From the NCBI GenBank assembly GCA_022574315.1, contig JACZSH010000005.1, forward strand, positions 1-30,229: DNA of 30,229 nt. Direction: 5' to 3'. The stretch's first letter is position 1; every line of letters starts with the position of its first letter. Source of the DNA: Chloroflexota bacterium (GTDB lineage: Bacteria; Chloroflexota; Dehalococcoidia; Dehalococcoidales; RBG-16-60-22). The notes under the pieces are model-generated. The model was not told the origin of the DNA. It worked only from the letters and a program-made list of their open reading frames with translations, and ran no database searches. A program made the position numbers and the translations under genes. Of this stretch, positions 7,549 to 15,125 are shown one piece after another.

Positions 7549-8534
7549 GGCGGCGCCGCACTCGCCGATATCTTCCGTTCTTCCCCCAGGATACCACCCG
7601 GACGCAGTAATATCACGACCACAATCAACAGGCCAACCATAATAAAGCGGAAATTCGGGTCGGACAAAAAGCCGGGTAAGAATTGTGTGCCTGCCCAGAT
7701 TCCCCACACCGTGAAAGCCCCCAGGATGGCGCCCTTGTTATTGCCGCTGCCTCCTACCATCAGCATTGCCCAGATGATAAAAGTCGCCAGTAAAGGGTCA
7801 AACGTTCTGGGATCAATAAAGCGTATGTTGTGGGCATACAAGGCGCCTCCGATACCCATAATGAAGGCGCCCAACATAAACGACTGGAGCTTAAAACTGA
7901 ACACGTTTTTCCCGCTGGCGGCGGCCGTTAGTTCATCTTCACGAATTGCCTTCAATACCCGTCCCCAGGGGGATTTTATCGTTCGCTCCACGGCGACGTA
8001 GATGACCACGAGAACAATAAGGACAACTACTAAAAACAGGTAATCGTAGTGCTGCGGAGAAACCCAATCCCCCAGATATTTGGGGATACGGTAGAGACCT
8101 TTAGAGCCGTTTGCCAGCCATTTCTCATTGAGAAAGATATAGCGGACGCTCTCCGCGATACCTAAGGTGACGATGGCTAAATAGTCTCCCCGCAACCGAA
8201 TGGTGACCGAACCGATAATCAAGGCCATCAGCCCGCAGACGGCGCCCGCCCCCAGCAAAGCCACCAAAAACCAGAGGTCAATGCCAAGATTGAAAACACC
8301 CAGGAGGGCGGGTAAATTTCCTCCAAAGATATAATCCTCGAACTTAAGCGGGTCAGGGGTCGCCGTGGTCAGCAACGCCGAAGTGTAGGCTCCCAGGGCA
8401 AAGAAGCCGGCAACGCCGATGTTGAACAGGCCGGTGTAACCCCAGTGTACGTTTAGCCCGAGGGTAAATATCGAGTAAATCACCGCCATGATGGCGAATC
8501 CGACCAGGTAATTTAATATCCCCTGGAACTCCAT
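7521..8534 (-). CDS. livM: Branched-chain amino acid-type ABC transporter permease LivM
   Basis: This 337-residue integral membrane permease is the second channel subunit of the importer. It has about 8-10 hydrophobic segments (for example LVGFAIMAVIYSIFTLGLNV at the N-terminus and FIMVGLLIVVVILLRPGGI at the C-terminus). The LivM signature GDYLAIVTLGIAESVRYIF precedes the cytoplasmic loop with the EAA-like SPWGRVLKAIREDELTAAAS, which contacts the ATPases. LRPGGILGEE is the usual end of the family. Its ATG shares one base with the livH TGA stop (TGATG), indicating translational coupling. It is the last gene of livG-livF-livH-livM, and its 3' end carries the terminator of the convergent livK. 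Confidence 0.92.
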   Translation of the reverse strand: MEFQGILNYLVGFAIMAVIYSIFTLGLNVHWGYTGLFNIGVAGFFALGAYTSALLTTATPDPLKFEDYIFGGNLPALLGVFNLGIDLWFLVALLGAGAVCGLMALIIGSVTIRLRGDYLAIVTLGIAESVRYIFLNEKWLANGSKGLYRIPKYLGDWVSPQHYDYLFLVVVLIVLVVIYVAVERTIKSPWGRVLKAIREDELTAAASGKNVFSFKLQSFMLGAFIMGIGGALYAHNIRFIDPRTFDPLLATFIIWAMLMVGGSGNNKGAILGAFTVWGIWAGTQFLPGFLSDPNFRFIMVGLLIVVVILLRPGGILGEERKISASAAPPNKVAPPDA

Positions 8535-9556
8535 CAGTCTCTCACTCCAAATATTCCCCGGGGGCGCAGCAGCAGCATGACAATCATAATGGCAAAAGAT
8601 ATTACTGTTTTATAAGCCGGATTAAGCCACTGGGTGGAAACTTCTGAGGATACCCCTATAATCAGTGCCCCGATCAGGGCCCCCCAGGGATTACCAATGC
8701 CCCCCAGGATGACGGCGGCAAAAAGCGGGATAAGGAAACGCCAACCCATGATAGGAAACAGTTGCGCCTGAAATACCGCCAGCAGAACTCCGGCGGTAGC
8801 CGCCAGGGCGGCACTTATTGCCCAGGTCCACCACAGCACGTGTTCGGTATTAATACCGGTCACTCGTGCCAGCTCCGCATTATCCGAGGTAGCTCTCATC
8901 GCTTTACCGGTCCTGGTACGGGTAAGGAATAGATAGAGGGCCACTACCATAATGACCGTCAGGGCGACGATAAACAGGTTATCCGGTGGAATGCGAACTC
9001 CCATCGGAAGTTGATAGAAATCCTTGGATACCCGGGGGTATTGTTCCGTGCCGCCACCCCAGACGAACTGAACCAGGCCCCGCAGCGCAATGGCGACACC
9101 AAGCGACGTCATGGCCATTACGACGCTGCTCACGCCGCGCCGGCGGAGTCGACTATAGATACCTTTATCCAGGCCGATAGCCAGCGCAACCAGGAACAGC
9201 ATGGAGAGAGGAAGGGCGATAAACAGTGGGTATCCAAAGGTAAACGGACCAAGGCCCACGTTGTCCAGACCTATACGCGGTAAGAAAACACCCAGTGTGA
9301 ATAGAGAGGTGTAAGCTCCCAGGGTCATGAAATCACCGTGCGCGATGTGAGCAAAGCCATGAATCCCGTAGACCAGGGAAAGACCAATAGCCCCGAGGCC
9401 GATAATGGTCCCCAGGAAAAGGCCATTCACCACCAGTTCCAGTTTAATAACGGAGGTGAAGGCAAGAATTAGAACTACCACCAGGCCCAGCAACACTGAA
9501 TAGCCAGCTGTCCAGTGAAATGGTAAGCGAAGAGAGGTCTTTCTCATACCTGCCAT
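8534..9556 (-). CDS. livH: Branched-chain amino acid-type ABC transporter permease LivH
   Basis: This first channel subunit of the importer has about 340 residues and eight or more membrane segments. Family features are NGLFLGTIIGLGAIGLSLVY, then IAHGDFMTLGAY, the coupling-loop sequence RTRTGKAMRATSDNAELARV, and the terminal FAIMIVMLLLRPRGIFG. I start it at ATG 9556 (MAGMRKTS), because GGAGGG lies 7 nt upstream and this leaves a 4-nt gap after livF. The ATG at 9589 would overlap livF by 29 nt and has no such site. The end overlaps livM by one base. Function follows from family and operon; the substrate is unassigned. Confidence 0.92.
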   Translation of the reverse strand: MAGMRKTSLRLPFHWTAGYSVLLGLVVVLILAFTSVIKLELVVNGLFLGTIIGLGAIGLSLVYGIHGFAHIAHGDFMTLGAYTSLFTLGVFLPRIGLDNVGLGPFTFGYPLFIALPLSMLFLVALAIGLDKGIYSRLRRRGVSSVVMAMTSLGVAIALRGLVQFVWGGGTEQYPRVSKDFYQLPMGVRIPPDNLFIVALTVIMVVALYLFLTRTRTGKAMRATSDNAELARVTGINTEHVLWWTWAISAALAATAGVLLAVFQAQLFPIMGWRFLIPLFAAVILGGIGNPWGALIGALIIGVSSEVSTQWLNPAYKTVISFAIMIVMLLLRPRGIFGVRD

Positions 9557-9560
9557 GTGG

Positions 9561-10265
9561 TTACCCTCCGAGGTAAAGCCGGGCAACATCAGGGTTATTC
9601 AGCAATTTATTTCCGTCATCCTCAAGCTGGTTCTGCCCTGATGCCAGGATATAACCTCGACTGGATAGCTTCAACGCTTCCCTGGCATTCTGCTCCACCA
9701 GCAGAATAGCCACCCCAGCCTGATTTATGCCGATTATTATCTGCAGCACTGACGCCACCAGGTTAGGCGCCAGTCCGGCGGAAGGCTCATCCAGCAGCAA
9801 CATTACCGGGTCCACCATCAGAGCACGAGCTACGGCCAGCATCTGGCGCTGTCCACCGGATAAAGTTCCTGCCCGGTCGTTTTTTCTTTTTATCAGGTCG
9901 GGGAAAAGGTCATAAACCTCCCGTATCCGCTGGCTATAGTCATCCTTACGCACAAAAGCGCCCATTTCCAAGTTTTCATGGATAGAAAGGGAGGGAAAGA
10001 CATTACTTGACTGGGGAACATAGCAGAGTCCCTTGCGCACCATGGTCTCCGGAGGGGTACCGGTAATGTCTTCACCATTAAACCGTACACTGCCCTGCTT
10101 GGGACGCAACAAACCAAAAATGGTCTTCAGCAAGGTGGATTTACCCGAGCCATTGGGCCCGATAATGGTCACAATCTGGTTTTTTTCAACGGTAATGGAG
10201 ACCCCATGAAGAATTTCTGTCTCGCCGTAGCCGGCCACAATATCGCGGGCTTCAAGCAGGCTCAC
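9561..10265 (-). CDS. livF: ABC transporter ATP-binding protein LivF
   Basis: This 234-residue cytoplasmic ATPase energises the importer as a heterodimer with LivG. It has Walker A GPNGSGKST (about 36-44), a Q-loop CYVPQSSNVFPSL, the ABC signature LSGGQRQMLAVARAL near 138, Walker B MLLLDEPSAGLAP, and the switch His region replaced by the LivF-typical VEQNAREAL. The start is GTG (GTGAGC), which overlaps the livG stop by 4 nt (GTGA). The length and the C-terminal VARLYLGG are standard for LivF. Confidence 0.94.
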   Translation of the reverse strand: MSLLEARDIVAGYGETEILHGVSITVEKNQIVTIIGPNGSGKSTLLKTIFGLLRPKQGSVRFNGEDITGTPPETMVRKGLCYVPQSSNVFPSLSIHENLEMGAFVRKDDYSQRIREVYDLFPDLIKRKNDRAGTLSGGQRQMLAVARALMVDPVMLLLDEPSAGLAPNLVASVLQIIIGINQAGVAILLVEQNAREALKLSSRGYILASGQNQLEDDGNKLLNNPDVARLYLGG

Positions 10266-11041
10266 CGACCCAGTCCTCCCAGGTAGGCTTCAAGCACCGC
10301 TTCGTTCTGGCGGACCTCGTGAGGCGAACCTTCCATAATATTTTCCCCGTTACACATTACGATTATGGGGTCGCAAAGCCGCATGACCATATCCATGTCA
10401 TGTTCTATCAGCAGGAAGGTCAAATTTTTTTCCGTACAGGCCCGGCGAATATGCTCCACCAGCTCTTTCATAAGTGTCGGGTTTACCCCGGCACCCGGTT
10501 CATCCAGTAGCACCAGTTGGGGTTCAGCCATCAAAGTACGGGCCAATTCCAGCAGCTTTTTTTGTCCCGCTGACAGATTACCCGCATATTCATCCTTGAG
10601 GTGAACCAGGTTTACGAAACGCAGAATATCGATTGCCTGCGCTTCATTATTCTCTTCCTGACGCCTGACCCGACGGGGGAATAACCAGGAACCCCAGATG
10701 TTTTCACCGGTCTGGTGGCTCGGTACCACCATAAGATTTTCCAAAACAGTCATGCGCTTTAGCTCTCGCGGTATCTGGAAAGTACGCACGATGCCCTGCC
10801 GAAAAATCTCGTGCGGCGGCAGCCGGTCAATCCGCTTCCCCTGGAAATATATCTGTCCGCCGGTACAGGGCACGAAGCCGGTTATCAGGTTGAAAAGAGT
10901 GGTCTTCCCGGCGCCGTTAGGGCCAATCAGCCCGGTGATAGTTCCCTGTTGGACGTTAAACGAACAACCGCTAACCGCCCGAACGCCGCCAAAGTCTTTT
11001 TCGACATTTTTTATCTCCAGGATTGGGACGGGTCCTTTCAT
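10262..11041 (-). CDS. livG: ABC transporter ATP-binding protein LivG
   Basis: This 259-residue ATPase is the LivF partner. Walker A GPNGAGKTT is at about 40-48 and is followed by LITGFVPCTGGQIYF. The LivG/F-type signature LSAGQKKLLELARTLM precedes Walker B VLLDEPGAGVNP, and the switch His is in LLIEHDMDMVM. It is the first gene of the four-gene minus-strand operon. An in-frame stop at 11054-11056 forces the start to ATG 11041 or later. Its upstream GGGGGAG is about 15 nt away, so the ribosome site is weak. Two candidate promoters lie in the divergent region 11093-11159. Confidence 0.94.
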   Translation of the reverse strand: MKGPVPILEIKNVEKDFGGVRAVSGCSFNVQQGTITGLIGPNGAGKTTLFNLITGFVPCTGGQIYFQGKRIDRLPPHEIFRQGIVRTFQIPRELKRMTVLENLMVVPSHQTGENIWGSWLFPRRVRRQEENNEAQAIDILRFVNLVHLKDEYAGNLSAGQKKLLELARTLMAEPQLVLLDEPGAGVNPTLMKELVEHIRRACTEKNLTFLLIEHDMDMVMRLCDPIIVMCNGENIMEGSPHEVRQNEAVLEAYLGGLGR

Positions 11042-11092
11042 GTGATTTAAGATTTACTCCCCCCCGGTAACCCGGGATATTCTTCCAAAATA

Positions 11093-11159
11093 TTATTACA
11101 CAAAGCAAGTTTTATTGTAAAATGGACGTATATTATCTTATGATTTGAATGCCCGTCAA
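11093..11159 (-). promoter_or_regulatory. Candidate promoters of the livGFHM operon
   Basis: Two minus-strand arrangements are visible. The distal one has TTGACG (complement of 11154-11159), an 18-bp spacer, and TAATAT (complement of 11130-11135). The proximal one has TTTACA (complement of 11116-11121), a 17-bp spacer, and TAATAA (complement of 11093-11098). Either would start transcription 40-85 nt before livG. They sit back to back with the plus-strand promoter of the dehydrogenase at 11183. Confidence 0.45.
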
Positions 11160-11182
11160 AGACATGGATACCCCTACCCCAA

Positions 11183-11212
11183 TTGCCATACTGGCCACAG
11201 AAACTTTATAAT
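11183..11212 (+). promoter_or_regulatory. Promoter of the 2-hydroxyacid dehydrogenase operon
   Basis: The -35 box is TTGCCA (11183-11188), the spacer is 18 bp and the -10 box is a perfect TATAAT (11207-11212). It lies 45 bp before the GTG start at 11258, and so shows that the longer open frame from a TTG at 11183 is not coding upstream of 11258. The -35 and spacer overlap the word TGCCATACTGGC (11184-11195), which recurs at 17020-17031. Confidence 0.6.
11184..11195. repeat. First copy of a 12-bp palindromic word shared by two promoters
   Basis: TGCCATACTGGC, with arms GCCA and TGGC around TAC, occurs here over the -35 box of the dehydrogenase promoter. It occurs again at 17020-17031 in the spacer of the lipoprotein promoter. 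Only the second copy is extended into a longer perfect inverted repeat. A common DNA-binding regulator is inferred. Confidence 0.5.
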
Positions 11213-11257
11213 ACAAGCGCGATTGCGAAATCATGGGTACGGGAAGGAGTAAAACGA

Positions 11258-12322
11258 GTGAGCCGGAAAGTCAGCATTGGTATCAGCAACCACCTTTTTT
11301 ATGAGAATGGCGAGTTATGCATCCCGGGGTACGGGCTGAAACACCTGGATGACATGCCTGGTGTCGAATGGAAAATAATCGGAGGGGACATGTCCTGCGT
11401 TTCCCCGGAACAGGTGGACGGGTTTGACATGATTATCACTCTTCTCTCCGGAGTTACCGCGGAGAGCCTGGCGGGAAATGAACGGCTGCTGGCCGTACTC
11501 TGTAACGCGGCCGGCTATGACCCGGTAGATGTCCCGGCCCTGACCGAGGCCGGCGTCGCCGTCTGCAATACCCCCAGAGCCGTCCGGCGTCCCATGGCCA
11601 CGGCAATAATTACTTTTATCCTGGCCTTAAGCCTGCGCCTTCCGGAAAAAACTAAACTGGCACGAGAGGGACGCTGGGCGGAGAGAGATAATTACCGCGG
11701 CACCGGTTTGATGGGGAAGACACTGGGCTCAATCGGCGTCGGCGGTATCGGCCACGAGATGTTTCGCCTGGCCGGAGCTTTTGGCATGAAGCAAATCGCC
11801 TATGACCCGTATATCAAACAGCCGGACCTGGCGGACGTAAATGTGGAACTGGTTGACCTGGACAGGCTACTTGCCGGGTCAGATTTCATCAGCATCAGCT
11901 GTCCGCTGAACGAGACTACCAGGCATTTGGTGGGAGAAACCGAGCTGGGAAAAATGAAAAAGACCGCCTACCTGATAAACACTTCCCGAGGGCCCGTGGT
12001 TGATGAAGCGGCGCTAATCAAGGCTTTACAGGAAAAACGGATAGCCGGGGCGGCCATAGACGTCTTCGAGCAGGAGCCGACCCCCGATGACAACCCCCTG
12101 TTAAAGATGGACAACGTCATTGTCACCCCCCACTCTATCGGTTCAACGGACGAGATATGGGTAAATAAGTGGGAAGAAAACGTCAGCCAGGTTGCCAGTA
12201 TTATCAAAGGTGAGGCACCGGAAGCCCTGGTCAACCGTGACGTCTGGAACCAACCAATATTCCAGGTCAAGCTAAAAAGATTTCAGGAAGCTATTGCCAG
12301 TGAAGACACTACCGACCGGTAA
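11258..12322 (+). CDS. D-isomer-specific 2-hydroxyacid dehydrogenase (phosphoglycerate dehydrogenase-like)
   Basis: This 354-residue NAD-dependent oxidoreductase interconverts a 2-hydroxyacid and a 2-oxoacid. The start is GTG 11258 with AAGGAG 8 nt upstream. The Rossmann loop GVGGIG is at about 160-165, with an acidic/polar YDPY cofactor selector after it. The catalytic triad is visible as Arg244 (INTSRGPVVDEAAL), Glu273 (DVFEQEP) and His292 (VTPHSIGS). It lacks the C-terminal ACT domain of serine-pathway SerA, so it is a short type. Candidate substrates include 3-phosphoglycerate, glyoxylate/hydroxypyruvate or sulfolactate; the last is considered because a sulfopyruvate-decarboxylase-like pair lies about 2.2 kb downstream. 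It overlaps the next gene by 23 nt and both share the promoter at 11183. Confidence 0.88.
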   Translation: MSRKVSIGISNHLFYENGELCIPGYGLKHLDDMPGVEWKIIGGDMSCVSPEQVDGFDMIITLLSGVTAESLAGNERLLAVLCNAAGYDPVDVPALTEAGVAVCNTPRAVRRPMATAIITFILALSLRLPEKTKLAREGRWAERDNYRGTGLMGKTLGSIGVGGIGHEMFRLAGAFGMKQIAYDPYIKQPDLADVNVELVDLDRLLAGSDFISISCPLNETTRHLVGETELGKMKKTAYLINTSRGPVVDEAALIKALQEKRIAGAAIDVFEQEPTPDDNPLLKMDNVIVTPHSIGSTDEIWVNKWEENVSQVASIIKGEAPEALVNRDVWNQPIFQVKLKRFQEAIASEDTTDR

Positions 12323-13364
12323 ACTACCTAATAAACTGCTCCAGAAATTCCTGAATAAAATTAAAATCAAAGATGACCGGGTGATACTGGGGCCATCGGT
12401 AGGTGAAGATGTGGCGGTCATTAAGTTCGGCGGCAGTAAGTTGCTGATGGTCAAAACCGACCCGGTAACCTTTGCCACCGACCTTATCGGCTGGTACGCG
12501 GTGAACGTCAACGCTAACGACATCGCCACTATGGGAGTGAGGCCGCGCTGGTTTCTGGCCACCATCCTGCTTCCGGAAGGCAGCACCGAGCGAGAGGCGG
12601 AAAACATATTCGACCAGGTCCTCCAGGCGTGTAACTCACTGGACATTTCACTGGTAGGCGGCCATACCGAAATAACTTATGATCTTAAACGACCGATTAT
12701 TGTCGGCTGTATGCTGGGTGAGGCCGATAACCATCACGTTATCGCCACCTCCGGGGCAAAACCGGGTGATGATATCGTGCTCACCAAGGGACTGGCCATT
12801 GAAGGCATATCGGTACTGGGCAGAGAAGCCAGGCAATCGCTTCTTTCCGCCGGCTTAACCGGAGATTTAATTCAGAGAGCCGCCGATTGTCTTTTTTCCC
12901 CGGGCATAAGTGTCCTCAAGGAAGCGCTGATTGCCGTCAAAACCGCGAAAGTCAGTGCCATGCATGACCCGACTGAGGGAGGACTCTCCACGGGCCTCTG
13001 GGAGATAGCCAGTGCCGCCCGGGTCGGTATCATCGTGGATGAAGCCAAGATTCCAGTCCTTCCCGAATGCCGAGATATTTGTGATAAGCTTTCGCTCAAC
13101 CCCCTCGGGCTGTTAGCTTCCGGAGCATTGATTATTACCCTGCCCTCCTCGGAGACGGCGAAACTAACGGCGGCACTGCAGGAAAATAGTATCAACGCCG
13201 CCGTCATCGGGAGCGTGGTCAACGCGGCAGAAGGACTAAAAATGCTCACCACCAAAGGCACGCGTGAATTACCTCTTTTCCAGCGAGATGAGCTGGCTCG
13301 ATTTCTGAGCAGCCGCGACTCCGGAATCTCCCCGGACGCTAAGAGACATAAAGGCAGGTCATGA
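12300..13364 (+). CDS. HypE/AIR synthase-related (PurM-fold) protein
   Basis: This protein of about 354 residues has the two-domain PurM/HypE/ThiL/SelD fold, an ATP-dependent family that phosphorylates or dehydrates acyl, carbamoyl or selenide groups. The N-terminal domain has GPSVGEDVAVI, then TDPVTFATDLIGWYAVNVNANDIATMG, the Asp-rich ATP/Mg site, and VGGHTEIT. The C-terminal domain starts near PGDDIVLTKGLAIEGI and has MHDPTEGGLSTGLWEIA. True HypE ends in a reactive PRxC cysteine. This protein ends SPDAKRHKGRS without cysteine, and no other hyp or hydrogenase gene is nearby. So NiFe-cofactor maturation is unlikely and the substrate is unknown. GTG 12300 is chosen (AGGAAG 9 nt upstream); TTG 12294 is the alternative. 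It overlaps the dehydrogenase gene. Confidence 0.8.
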   Translation: MKTLPTGKLPNKLLQKFLNKIKIKDDRVILGPSVGEDVAVIKFGGSKLLMVKTDPVTFATDLIGWYAVNVNANDIATMGVRPRWFLATILLPEGSTEREAENIFDQVLQACNSLDISLVGGHTEITYDLKRPIIVGCMLGEADNHHVIATSGAKPGDDIVLTKGLAIEGISVLGREARQSLLSAGLTGDLIQRAADCLFSPGISVLKEALIAVKTAKVSAMHDPTEGGLSTGLWEIASAARVGIIVDEAKIPVLPECRDICDKLSLNPLGLLASGALIITLPSSETAKLTAALQENSINAAVIGSVVNAAEGLKMLTTKGTRELPLFQRDELARFLSSRDSGISPDAKRHKGRS

Positions 13365-13399
13365 TATACTGAGAATATTGACTGTTACGGAGGTAACGC

Positions 13400-14515
13400 A
13401 TGGCGGCACGGCAAATACCGGTAATTTCGGTTAAAGGCAAGCCTTTCGAGTGTGGTGAGCAGTACGGCTCTCAAGCCAAATCGCTTATCAAACGAAATGC
13501 CGGTCTTTACTTCGACATGTGGCAAACCCTGTGGGGAGCCAGCCATTCCGATATTGTGCAGCGTTGCCATCCCTTAATCGACGTTATCGGTGACTATGAC
13601 GCTGACCTGCTGGAGGAACTCGGGGGAATTGCCCGCGGGGCAGACCTGGACCTGGAGGATATCATCGCCATCAACGCCCGTTATGAAATTAATTCATCGC
13701 TGGGTATTATCCGCAAACAGGGCAATGACGGCTGCACCTCCGTAGCCGCCTTACCATCGGTCACCAGTAACGGTCATACCCTCCTGGGACAGAACTGGGA
13801 CTGGCTTACCCGGTTTCAGGAGTCAAACGTGCTGCTTATGGCAGAACAGGCAGGGAAACCCAACGTGGTTACCCAGCCGGAAGCGGGCACACTGGCTCAC
13901 CGGGGGATGAACTCGGCAGGACTCGGCATATGCTTCAACGGCATGGCGTCCAACCAGGACAAATTCGAATCCAAAGCACCGCCTTTTCTCGTCGTGGCAC
14001 GGGCTATCCTTAACTCGCCAAATTTCAGCGGGGCACTGGAAACAGTAATGCGTATGAAAGCAACTCTGTCCGGAAACTTCCTTATCGCCCACAGTGACGG
14101 CGAGGCAATAGACCTGGAGGTCTCTCCAATCGATACCGGCGTGTTGTATGCGGAAGGCGATATTCTGACTCACAGCAACCATTTTATCTCTTTCGCCAAC
14201 CGGGTAGACTTTACCGATTTGCTCAAGTCGATTTACCCGGATACCCTGCTCCGCCATCGTCGGGCGCGGCAAATGCTGGAGCCGGAAAAAAGCCGGATTG
14301 ACATCGGCAGTTTCCAGAAGGTATTCGGGGACCATTTCAGCTATCCCCGGTCAATCTGCCGTCATACGGAGTCGGGCGACGTAGGCCTGAAGGGTTGGGC
14401 TACCCTGTCATCAATGATAATGGACTTAACCGAGCGTACTATCTATATCGCTGAAGGGCCTCCCTGCCAGAATAGATATTACCGGCTGACGCCTCAAATG
14501 CTGTGGAAGGATTGA
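13400..14515 (+). CDS. C45 peptidase/acyl-CoA:6-aminopenicillanate acyltransferase-like Ntn hydrolase
   Basis: This 371-residue protein resembles the C45 family of N-terminal-nucleophile hydrolases, which cleave or exchange amide-linked acyl groups. Early motifs FECGEQYGSQAK and LLEELGGIARGADLDLEDIIAINARYE match the pro-segment. NDGCTSVAA follows with Cys112, the nucleophile released by self-cleavage between Gly111 and Cys112. QNWDW (about 131-135), then LAHRGMNSAGLGICFNG and AHSDGEAIDLEVSP complete the family pattern. GGAGGT at 13389-13394 is 5 nt before the ATG. No signal peptide is seen, so it is probably cytoplasmic. It follows the PurM-fold gene after 35 nt and could be in the same transcript. 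Actual substrates are likely small N-acyl compounds; beta-lactam activity should not be assumed. Confidence 0.82.
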   Translation: MAARQIPVISVKGKPFECGEQYGSQAKSLIKRNAGLYFDMWQTLWGASHSDIVQRCHPLIDVIGDYDADLLEELGGIARGADLDLEDIIAINARYEINSSLGIIRKQGNDGCTSVAALPSVTSNGHTLLGQNWDWLTRFQESNVLLMAEQAGKPNVVTQPEAGTLAHRGMNSAGLGICFNGMASNQDKFESKAPPFLVVARAILNSPNFSGALETVMRMKATLSGNFLIAHSDGEAIDLEVSPIDTGVLYAEGDILTHSNHFISFANRVDFTDLLKSIYPDTLLRHRRARQMLEPEKSRIDIGSFQKVFGDHFSYPRSICRHTESGDVGLKGWATLSSMIMDLTERTIYIAEGPPCQNRYYRLTPQMLWKD

Positions 14516-14556
14516 GAGGGCTTTTGCGGTAATCGAGCGAGCCACCCGGTTTACGG

Positions 14557-15123
14557 TCAAGCGCTCTGCAGAGCGGCTCTGAAACGGGAAATAATGCTGC
14601 TGGTTAATGTTAGCGGATAGGGTGGTCTCTCTTTAGCCGGTATGGTTTTCAGCGTGATAAAAGTGGGCCCCGCCTGCTTCAAGACTCTCTCGATATCGTT
14701 TTTAAAGCTAAGGAGGTCATCAAAAGAATACACGTTGGCATAACTGGCGGCTTCAGCCAAGCCGGTATAACTGGTTTTCCCGACGTTGGGAACCGGCTGG
14801 CCTCCGGAAGTGCGGTACACGTTATTATCCAAAACGAAGTGGACCAGGTTACGGGGCGACATCTCGGCAATAGTCACCAGGGTACCCAGGTTCATCAGCA
14901 GACTGCCTTCGCCATCCAGCACAATGACTTGCTTGTCGGGTCGTGCCAGGGCCAACCCCAGGCCGATAGACGAGGCTTTCCCCATGGCGCCGCTGAACAT
15001 TAAGTCCAATCCGGGGTTCGTGGAGACCTGAGGCCAGATAAAGTTAGCTGTCATCGTCGCCACCACCACCGCCTGGTCTCTATGCTCCGAGATAACCTTC
15101 AGGGCTTCAAAATCATCTATCAA
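14557..15123 (-). CDS. TPP-dependent 2-oxoacid decarboxylase beta subunit, sulfopyruvate decarboxylase (ComE)-like
   Basis: This 188-residue protein is the pyrophosphate-binding half of a two-subunit thiamine-diphosphate enzyme, the size expected for ComE. The segment LMFSGAMGKASSIGLGLALA precedes the TPP/Mg motif, which reads LDGEGSLLMNLG (Asp70-Ser73) and closes with DNNVY (Asn100-Asn101). The start is TTG 15123. AGGAGG, embedded in the last Gly codons of the upstream gene, is 6 nt before it, and only 2 nt separate the genes. With its partner it should decarboxylate sulfopyruvate to sulfoacetaldehyde, or phosphonopyruvate in related enzymes. It is convergent with the C45 gene. Confidence 0.82.
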   Translation of the reverse strand: MIDDFEALKVISEHRDQAVVVATMTANFIWPQVSTNPGLDLMFSGAMGKASSIGLGLALARPDKQVIVLDGEGSLLMNLGTLVTIAEMSPRNLVHFVLDNNVYRTSGGQPVPNVGKTSYTGLAEAASYANVYSFDDLLSFKNDIERVLKQAGPTFITLKTIPAKERPPYPLTLTSSIISRFRAALQSA

Positions 15124-15125
15124 GA

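Noticed and set aside
9557..9589. 11-codon N-terminal extension of LivH
   Set aside because: It would overlap the end of livF; GGAGGG is correctly spaced for ATG 9556 instead.
11183..11257. 25-codon N-terminal extension of the 2-hydroxyacid dehydrogenase from a TTG
   Set aside because: This stretch contains the TTGCCA/TATAAT promoter, and AAGGAG correctly places the start at GTG 11258.
14562..14575. Perfect 14-bp palindrome CGCTCTGCAGAGCG as a terminator between convergent genes
   Set aside because: It has no room for a loop beyond a few bases, no U-tract on either strand, and falls in the last codons of the ComE-like gene.
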